From Luidia sarsii (Eukaryota; Echinodermata; Asteroidea; Paxillosida; Luidiidae), in contig OX465121.1 in NCBI GenBank assembly GCA_949987565.1, positions 3,737,117 through 3,801,116 of the forward strand: 64,000 nucleotides of DNA, given 5' to 3'. Shown in pieces: positions 56,494-64,000 of this stretch (within the stretch, counting starts at the first letter, position 1; each line of letters begins with the position of its first letter). Under the pieces are notes generated by a model. That model did not search any database. It saw only the letters and a program-made list of their open reading frames with translations, and was not told the DNA's origin. The translations under genes and the position numbers were made by a program.

Positions 56494-56690
56494 ATGGTGT
56501 ACTGCCTGGCTTTCGGATGTCAAAATGCCAGCGGGAAAACGCTGGGGAAATCTTTCCATGCAGTTCTAAACAATTAAGGACAAGATACCTAAGTTGTTTA
56601 GGAAGTGGGCTGCGGCCATCAAAGTTGAGACATTTCTCAAAGTCTACACTAGATCGAGACTATACGAAATCACCACGCTACAAATAACGT
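56494..56690 (+). pseudogene. THAP zinc-finger domain remnant
   Basis: MVYCLAFGCQNASGKTLGKS followed by FH matches the THAP start (C-x4-C, SFH). One frame over, DKIPKLFRKWAAAIKVE matches the later K...W...I segment. The P after FH and the final C..H pair are not found, and a frameshift near 56575 separates the halves. THAP domains occur in P-element transposases and host regulators; either source is possible. Confidence 0.45.
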
Positions 56691-56723
56691 CATTTCAACT
56701 GTATACTTTACGGGAGTTTTTTC

Positions 56724-57171
56724 TTACACTTGTATGTAAACAAGATGCGGGAACCTTAATGGTTTTTTTTGTTCATCACAGTACATTAAACATTAAATGT
56801 GCCACAGAGTAGATTTTCCTCTGTGTGCTGCCCCATATAAGCCTGGAAAGTCATAAATTATGGGATGCGGACTACGTTGGAACAATGTTCACAAATGAAA
56901 TGTAGAAAGAAGCTACCATGGGTGGCCAAAAAGACACGACATAATCATAACGCCATAAAAAGAGATTTTTTAAAACTCACATAATCCATTGACACGTGAC
57001 GTTGAAACTTTGTGGGTAGTTACACGTTGCTCCATACATGAACAATGTGAAATAATGAATCGATTGAGTGTTGTTTTGAACTACTGTGAGTTTGTGATTA
57101 TTATTTAGTTTGCAAATGTCCCTGTATGTATTCAATTATTTTTGCTTTTTCTACATTTTGTTTTCAAAAAG
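56724..57171 (+). repeat. SRCR-type intron unit lacking its exon
   Basis: CTTACACTTGTATGTAAACA and what follows (GATGCGGGAACC, TTTTCCTCTGTGTGCTGCCC, GGATGCGGACTACGTTGGAA) match the introns directly after SRCR exons 1, 2 and 4, but no SRCR exon stands in front of it. It ends at the acceptor of SRCR exon 1. Confidence 0.75.
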
Positions 57172-57486
57172 ATGGTGACATTAGGTTGGTGGGAGGGGTC
57201 TCTCCTTCAGAAGGCAGAGTTGAAGTGTATGTAGATGGTTCCTGGGGAACCGTTTGTGATGACAGCTGGGATTTTAATGATGCCAGAGTGGTCTGTAGAC
57301 AGCTGGGCTATGAAGGAACCACATGTGCACCAGAGTGGGCAATATTTGGACCGGGAAGTGGACCCATAGTATTGGATGAAGTGGCTTGCACAGGTACAGA
57401 AAGCAGCTTACTTGATTGCACTGCAAGCAGGTCACATGATTGTAACCACTTTGAAGATGCTGGTGTCAAGTGCCCTACTGTTGGAG
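57172..57486 (+). CDS. Gene 2: SRCR domain 1
   Basis: Acceptor TTTTCAAAAAG, donor GTAAGC, phase 1-1, 105 codons. SRCR signature: [57 protein letters not shown] and FEDAGVKC. It has the six cysteines of group A plus one extra, in TTCAPEW, whose usual partner position is Ser (GPGSGP). SRCR domains bind microbial or matrix ligands in secreted and surface receptors. Confidence 0.95.
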
Positions 57487-58256
57487 GTAAGCAAGGATGC
57501 AGCAAGTCAACATTGGTAGTTAAACTTACACTTGTATGTGAACAAGATGCGGGAACCTTTATGCTTTTCTTGTTCATCACATAACATTGAAAAATACATG
57601 TGCCACACAATGAATTTTCCTCTGTGTGCTGCCCCATTTAAGCCTGGAAAGTCATATGGGATGCGGACTACGTTGGAACAATGTTCACAAATATAATGTA
57701 GAAAGAAACTACTTTTTGACAAGCTGATCAGTCGATCAATTACTTGTACGTGGATACAAAATTGCAATCGTGTGACTGGGACGACATCTCATGAATATGT
57801 ATGAGATCATAACATTGTCTGATTTTCACTTTCAATCGAGCATTGAGCATATTTTGACCAACGCTGGGAAAAACATTTTAGTTGTTTTCATTTATATTTT
57901 TGTAATAGCATTTGTTTGATTTGTTATATATTTATATTGGGAAAATGGCTTACAATCACAATGGGTGGCCAAAAAGACATGACATATCATAACGTCATAA
58001 AAAAGAGTTTTTTTAAACACATATAATCATTGACACGTGGCATTGAAACTTTGTGGGCAATTATACGTTGCTCCATACATGAACTATGTGAAATAATGGA
58101 TCGAACTGTGAGTTTGTGATTATTATTTCGTTTACAAATGTCCCTGCATGAGTTTCTGTCTGTGTCACTTTTAAAGTTTGATTTTCTCAATTGATCCTTG
58201 TAATGTCTGCAGGCATTAAGTCATTTTTGCTTTTTCTACATTTTGCTTTCAAAAAG
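57487..58256. other. Gene 2 intron after SRCR 1
   Basis: Tandem-repeat intron type: ACACTTGTATGTGAACAAGA, then TGACACGTGGCATTGAAACT; about 770 bp. Confidence 0.85.
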
Positions 58257-58571
58257 ATGGTGACATTAGGTTGGTGGGAGGAATCTTTCCTTCAGAAGGC
58301 CGAGTTGAAGTGTATGTAGATGGTTCCTGGGGAACCGTTTGTGATGACAGCTGGAATTTGACTGATGCCGGAGTGGTATGTAGACAGCTGGGATATGAAG
58401 GAGCCACATCTGCTCCAGGGTCGGCAACATTTGGAGAAGGAAGTGTACCCATAGTATTGGATGATGTGGCTTGCACAGGTTCAGAAAGCAGTTTACTTGA
58501 TTGCACTGCAAGCAGGTCACATAATTGTGTCCACTTTGAAGATGCTGGTGTCAGGTGCATTGCTGTTGGAG
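58257..58571 (+). CDS. Gene 2: SRCR domain 2
   Basis: Phase 1-1, 105 codons, donor GTAAGC. Six-cysteine group [62 protein letters not shown]. Both extra-cysteine positions are Ser (ATSAPG, GEGSVP). Its 3' half and following intron are almost identical to those of SRCR 4. Confidence 0.95.
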
Positions 58572-59362
58572 GTAAGCAAGGATGCAGCAAGTCAACATTG
58601 GTAGTTAAACTTACACTTGTATGTATACAAGATGTGGGAACCTTAATATTTTTCTTGTTCATCACAGTTCATTAAAAATTCCATGTGCCACAGAATGGAC
58701 TTTCCTCTGTGTCCTGCCCCATATAAGCCTGGAAAGTCATATGGGATGCGGACTACGTAGGAACAATGTTCAAAAATATAATGTAGAAAGAAACTACGTT
58801 TTGACAAGCTGATCAGTCGATCAACTACTTGTACGTGGATACAAAATTGCAATCGTGTGACTGGGACGTCATCTCATGAATATGTATGAGATCATAACAT
58901 TGTCTGATTTTCACTTTCAATCGAGCATCGAGCATATTTTGACCAACGCTGGGAAAAACATTTTAGTTGTTTTCATTGATATTTTTGGAATAGCATTTGT
59001 TTGATTTGTTATATATTTATATCGGGAAAATGGCTTACAATCACCATGGGGGGCCAAAAGAAGCGACATAATCAAAAAAGAATCAAAAAGAGATGTTTTA
59101 AAACACACATAATCCATTGACAATTGACGTTGAAACTTTGTGGGAAATTACACGTTGCTCCATCAATGAGCTTTGTGAAATAATGAATCGATTGAGTGTT
59201 GTTTTGAACTACTGTGAGTTTTTGATTTATATTTCGTTTGCAAATGACCCTGCATGAGTTCCTGTCTGTTTCACTGTCAAAGTTTGAATTTCTCAATGGA
59301 TCCTTGTAATGTCTGCAGGTATTAAGTCATGTTTGCTTTGTCTACATTTTGTTTTCAAAAAG
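58572..59362. other. Gene 2 intron after SRCR 2
   Basis: Same intron family, about 790 bp. Confidence 0.85.
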
Positions 59363-59677
59363 ATGGTGATATTAGGTTGGTGGGAGGGGTCTCTGCTTCA
59401 GAAGGCCGAGTTGAAGTGTATGTAGATGGTTCCTGGGGAACCGTTTGTGATGACAGATGGGATTTGAATGATGCCGGAGTGGTCTGTAGACAGCTAGGCT
59501 ATGAAGGAGCCAAATGTGCACAAGGGTCGGCAACATTTGGAAAGGGATGTGCACCCATAGTATTGGATAATGTGGCTTGCACAGGTACAGAAAGCGGCTT
59601 ACTTGATTGCACTGCAAGGAGGTCACATGATTGTACCCACTTTGAAGATGCTGGTGTCACATGCACTGCTGTTGAAG
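59363..59677 (+). CDS. Gene 2: SRCR domain 3
   Basis: Phase 1-1, 105 codons, donor GTAAGC. Eight cysteines: the six of group A plus a pair in AKCAQGSATFGKGCAPI. Other landmarks are [15 protein letters not shown] and FEDAGVTC. One site reads ARRSHDC where its sisters have ASRSHDC or ASRSHNC. Confidence 0.95.
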
Positions 59678-59795
59678 GTAAGCACTTGTAGGAAGTAAAA
59701 CGTGATAGTTAAACTTACACATTTGTGTAATGTCTGTAAGTTTTTCATTTTTTTTTCATTTTGCTTGTTCCGCTTCTTGTTTTTAAAAATTTCAG
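59678..59795. other. Short gene 2 intron after SRCR 3
   Basis: Only 118 bp and unlike the other SRCR introns after its first 50 bases; acceptor AAAATTTCAG. Confidence 0.85.
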
Positions 59796-60104
59796 TCATT
59801 AGATTGGTCGATGGAATCTCTCCTTCGGAAGGCCGAGTTGAAGTGTATATAAATGGTTCCTGGGGAAGCGTTTGTGATGACAGCTGGGATTTGAATGATG
59901 CCGGAGTGGTCTGTAGACAGCTGGGCTATGAAGGAGCCACATCTGCTCCAGGGTCGGCAACATTTGGAGAAGGAAGTGTACCCATAGTTTTGGATGATGT
60001 GGCTTGCACAGGTTCAGAAAGCAGCTTACTTGATTGCGCTGCAAGCAGGTCACATAATTGTGTCCACTTTGAAGATGCTGGTGTCAGGTGCACTGCTGTT
60101 GGAG
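59796..60104 (+). CDS. Gene 2: SRCR domain 4
   Basis: Phase 1-1, 103 codons (two fewer at the start: [13 protein letters not shown]). [31 protein letters not shown]. Six cysteines; both extra positions are Ser as in SRCR 2. The first third differs from SRCR 2 while the rest is nearly identical to it. Confidence 0.95.
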
Positions 60105-60697
60105 GTAAGCAAGGATGCAGCAAGTCAACATTGGTAGTTAAACTTACACTTGTATGTATACAAGATGTGGGAACCTTAATATTTTTCTTGTTCATCACAG
60201 TTCATTAAAGATTACATGTGCCACATAATGGACTTTCCTCTGTGTGCTGCCCCATATAAGCCTGGAAAGTCATAATGGATGCGGACTACGTTGGAACATC
60301 GTTCACAAATGAAATGTAGAAAAAACTACTTTTTGACAAGCTTATCAGTCAATCATCTACTTGTACGTGGATACAAAATTGCAATCGTTTGACTGGGACG
60401 TCATCTCATGAATATGTATGAGATCATAACATTTTGTGATTTTCACTTTCAATCGAGCATCGACCATATTTTTACCAACGCTGGGAAAAACATTTTAGTT
60501 GTTTTCATAGATATTTTTGGGATAGCATTTGTTTGATTCGTTATATATTTATTTTGGGAATATTGCTTACAATCACCACGGGGGCCAAAAGACGCGACAT
60601 AATAAAAAAGAATCAAAAGGAGATTTTTTAAAACACAAATAATCCATTGACACGTGACGTTGAAACTTTGCTTTTTCTACATTTTGTTTTCAAAAAG
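60105..60697. other. Gene 2 intron after SRCR 4
   Basis: Almost identical to the start of the SRCR 2 intron; a deletion near 60670 removes the stretch that lies between TTGAAACTTTG and the acceptor in the others. Confidence 0.8.
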
Positions 60698-61012
60698 ATG
60701 GTGCCATTAGGTTGGTGGGAGGAGTCTCTCCTTCAGAAGGCCGAGTTGAAGTGTATGTAGATGGTTCCTGGGGAACCGTTTGTGATGACCTCTGGGATTT
60801 GACTGATGCCGGAGTGGTCTGTAGACAGCTAGGCTATATAGGAGCCACATGTGCAAAAGGATCTTCAACATTTGGACAGGGATGTTTACCTATAGTTTTG
60901 GATGACGTGGCTTGCACAGGTACAGAAAGCAGCTTACTTGATTGCACTGCAAGCAGGTCTAACGATTGTAGCCACTTTGAAGATGCTGGTGTCATATGCA
61001 CTGCTGGTGGAG
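60698..61012 (+). CDS. Gene 2: SRCR domain 5
   Basis: Phase 1-1, 105 codons, donor GTGAGC. Eight cysteines with the extra pair in [17 protein letters not shown], as in SRCR 3. [23 protein letters not shown]. Confidence 0.95.
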
Positions 61013-62206
61013 GTGAGCACTTGTAAGAAGTAACATGTGCTATTTACTCTGATACCTGTTTGTGAACAAGCTGAGAAAACTTAGTGGTTTTTCCTGGCAG
61101 TAAAAGAAGTTAAATGTGGCACAAAGTGGTTTTTCCTCTGTGTTTTGCCCCAGTTGAGCCTGAAAAGTCATATGGGCTGCTAACTTTCAGTGGAACATTG
61201 TTCACAGATTAACACTGAACATAGAAACCACTTGATGACAAGCTCATAAGTCAATCATCTACTTTTTCAACAATATCAAACTGTATGCTTTAGATTTTAC
61301 CAAAATGCCTGCTTTAAAATCAAACTGATGCGCGTCATGGTTTATATACTGATTGAACATTGCTCTTGCTGCTACATGTACATGTATATGATTTGAATCA
61401 ACATCATGACTTATGTAGCATTTAGAAACAACCTGCGGGTCTAAGATGGCATTGTGCAATCATAACGTCATCTAAATGCGAGACTTTGAAACACATATAA
61501 GGCAATGACCAATGACCTTGAAACTTAGGTTGCCATTAGTTATTCAATTACACATTGAAAATCTTAAGTTTGACATCAATTGATCATTGTTTCAAATTAT
61601 TTATTTTCTATATTGTCATCGTCAATTCCCTTTACTTTGTGCACAAAATGTGAATGTGCGTTTTAGAGGATTGGATGGTATGGGGTTTACATTTGGCATG
61701 TTTATAATTTTGAGAAAATATGTATGAAAAATAGCCATTGTGCAATTGTGCCATCATGTTATGAATAATATTGAGGTCATGAGCATTTCAGATTTTCACT
61801 TGCGAATGAGCACATTTCCCCACCGGAGTAAGATGTGTTTAATTTCTTCTAATATATATTGGCGACATGTTTTACTATCACCATGTGTGGCAAAAATGAC
61901 ATGACGTAATCACGACGTCCCCAAAAATTGATATAATTATTAAAAAACGCAAAAGCATTAGCCAATTACCTGGAAACTTGGTGGGCAATTAGGCGTTGTC
62001 CAAGTCGAGAAATAATTATCTTACTTTATGAATTTATTCGATGAGTGTTTTCCTGAATTAGAATGAATTGTTGTTTATTAGTTTGTTTGTAAAATGATCT
62101 TGCACAAACTTGATGATTTGTGTCACGTTTAAAGTTTGAATTTCTCAATGGATCTTTGGAATGTCTGCAGGTTTTAAGTTCTTGTTTGTTTTTCTACTTT
62201 TTGTAG
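61013..62206. other. Gene 2 intron after SRCR 5
   Basis: 1.2 kb, a more diverged member of the same intron family; acceptor CTTTTTGTAG. Confidence 0.8.
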
Positions 62207-62524
62207 AAGACGGTGACATTAGGTTGGTGGGAGGAATCTTTCCTTCAGAAGGCCGAGTTGAAGTGTATGTAGATGGTTCCTGGGGAACCGTTTGTGATGA
62301 CAGCTGGAATTTGACTGATGCCGGAGTGGTCTGTAGACAGCTGGGCTATGAAGGAGCCACATCTGCACCAGGGTTGGCAGCATTTGGACAGGGATGTGCA
62401 CCCATAGTATTGGATGAAGTGGCTTGCACAGGTTCAGAAAGCAGCTTACTTGATTGCACTGCAAGCAGGTCACATGATTGTAGCCACTTTGAAGATGCTG
62501 GTGTCAGGTGCACTGCTGTTGTAG
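62207..62524 (+). CDS. Gene 2: SRCR domain 6
   Basis: Phase 1-1, 106 codons (starts [10 protein letters not shown]), donor GTAAGA. Seven cysteines: first extra position Ser (ATSAPG), second Cys (GQGCAPI), the mirror image of SRCR 1. Confidence 0.95.
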
Positions 62525-63581
62525 GTAAGAAGTAACACGTGTTATTTAAAATTACACCTGTCTTTAAACAAGATGAGGAAACTGTTTGTTTTCATTACAG
62601 TACAAAGAAGATTATTGATGCCACAGAGTCGATTTTCCTCTGTGTTCTGCCCCATTTAAGACCGAAAAGTCGTAATTATGGGCTGCTTTTTTTGGGAACT
62701 TTATTCACAGATGCAACATTTAAAAAAGGCACCACTTTTTTATGCTATGTTTTCAAGTAATTATGTTTTTATTGTTTTTATTTACTTATGTTTTTTATTG
62801 TTTCCGAACTTTCGAAAATTTCTCCAAGTATTATCATGAAGCATGAAATCAGTTCAATATCAATTCCTGACCATGATTCATAAAGAAATGCCAGCCACCG
62901 TCTAACATGTTTAAGTTGTACAAAAATATTTGCAATTATAATGACCTGCACGTGCTAAATGAGGAAATAAATTAGGTATCAAAATGTGCGAAAGACTACA
63001 GAGGAAGTAATCATAAAGCAGAAAATCCAAACTTTTAACTGAAGGCGATGCAGCATTACCAAAATTGAGGGTTAATTCGAATGTTGGCAATTACTTGTTT
63101 TTCAAAATGTTAAGTTTGGAACCGATTGACCTTTTTTCGAATCATTGTGAATTTTTTAATATTATATTCAAGTCCCATTGACTTTGTCCTGAAAGTATGT
63201 GTGCGTTTTGGGGTATGCATGGAGCGTTTATACAAATATGTGAAGGAGGCAACTGTCTACGAACCACAACCTGTGCTTTGCTAGCTGAGTTATTCATGCA
63301 CGTGAAAATGACATGAACCCAGCAAAGAGGTCATGGTGGTTTATCTGAGCGGGCATACGTCATCTTTCCTAGTTTAAACGAAAAAAGCACTTATTTAGAC
63401 ATCTTTTTTTATTACAATGGTAGCCCCGCAAGGCACTTTGTGTAGTTGGAAGAAAATGTAAATTCCCTTCATTATCAATTATAAGTGACGGAGGATCTAC
63501 TCTATATATCCAACGCATAATTTGCACCAAATGCTGATCGTACTCAGCAAATCGTCACATTTCTGTAATCCATTGCCGCAG
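62525..63581. other. Gene 2 intron after SRCR 6
   Basis: Starts like the SRCR introns (ACAAGATGAGGAAAC, TTTTCCTCTGTGTTCTGCCC) and then is unique. Acceptor CATTGCCGCAG. Confidence 0.7.
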
Positions 63582-63854
63582 ATACAACGAGTCCCGTCAT
63601 CCGAGGCTGTCCTGCCAATATTACGATCCCAGTCGCGTCGTCATCCGACGCGACATCGGCCAGCTGGACCCCGCCTATCATAGAGGACAACTCGGGCGCC
63701 TTCAGCGAGTCCTTCTCCTGCTCCCCGGCCGCATCCCGAGTCTGCCTCCGTACCGGCTCGGGGACGTTCACCGCCGGTGTAACCCAAGTGACCTACAGCG
63801 CCATAGACGCATCCGGAAACGAAAACGAGTGCAGTTTTAGTGTCACCGCTTCAG
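63582..63854 (+). CDS. Gene 2: HYR domain
   Basis: Acceptor CCATTGCCGCAG, donor GTTTGT, phase 1-1, 91 codons. PVIRGCPANITIPVA, SWTPPIIEDNSG, FTAGVTQVTYSAIDASGNEN and CSFSVTA are the HYR landmarks, closer to consensus than the HYR of gene 1. GC-richer than its surroundings. The gene continues beyond the window, so its end and membrane anchor are unknown. Confidence 0.92.
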
Positions 63855-64000
63855 GTTTGTCCCGGCCTTTGACGAATTACCACTTCTCACATGTGATCAG
63901 ATGCTATAGGTTTTGATTAACTAGGCATGATCCGAGGCAAAGATCGGAGGCCATCCACCTATAGGCTTAGTTTGAGAGCCGCGTGCAAGGCAGAATTTTG
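63855..64000. other. Gene 2 intron, cut by window end
   Basis: No further feature visible. Confidence 0.7.

Noticed and set aside
58249..62473. A repeated 84-residue minus-strand protein family at the SRCR loci
   Set aside because: These frames are antisense shadows of conserved SRCR exons; their similarity follows from the plus-strand coding sequence.

Overview
This window is genomic DNA from an animal, most likely a marine invertebrate deuterostome (echinoderm or lancelet-like). The evidence is spliced genes built from phase-1 extracellular modules (LDL-receptor YWTD propeller, EGF, HYR, SEA, SRCR), a combination rich in HYR and SRCR domains that is typical of those animals, together with DIRS, Penelope-like, Ty3/gypsy and Tx1-like retroelements. 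The species call is inference. No bacterial-style genes, CRISPR or operons are present.

Two receptor-type genes lie head-to-tail on the + strand. Gene 1 runs from a signal-peptide exon (9058-9163 and/or its duplicate 13275-13380) to a poly(A) signal at 43374. Its exons encode exactly six YWTD-type blades (20788-24151), two EGF-like domains (32377, 35907), a HYR domain (36802), a calcium-binding EGF (38527), a SEA domain (39297 + 40111), a split EGF (41030 + 41718), a transmembrane helix and a short tail completed by a predicted 14-nt microexon and a last exon. Gene 2 starts with a third, nearly identical signal-peptide exon (49819-49924), carries six SRCR exons (57172-62524) and a HYR exon (63582-63854), and continues past the window. 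The signal-peptide exons sit in three copies of a roughly 3-kb duplicated segment (7326-10605, 11264-14370, 47369-50956), so the two genes share promoter and leader but differ in ectodomain.

The large introns and intergenic DNA are packed with mobile and repeated DNA: eleven copies of a terminal-inverted-repeat MITE with 4-bp target duplications; tRNA-derived SINEs, one carrying a nested MITE; a 5'-truncated Penelope-like element with a 12-bp target duplication and a hammerhead-like 3' motif, plus several relatives in head-to-head palindromes; a broken DIRS element; a broken Ty3/gypsy element on the minus strand; a 2.3-kb 22/23-bp minisatellite; a 2-kb 20-bp satellite; and a serial array of retrotransposon 3' ends each tailed by (CTT)n.

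Most interesting are the leader-exon triplication that founds two different receptors, the gain and loss of a cysteine pair among the SRCR repeats, the covarying three-way-junction RNA fold in the microsatellite-nested retrotransposon tails, and the paralogous empty sites that fix the insertion chemistry of the MITE. A 200-N assembly gap lies at 51254-51453.
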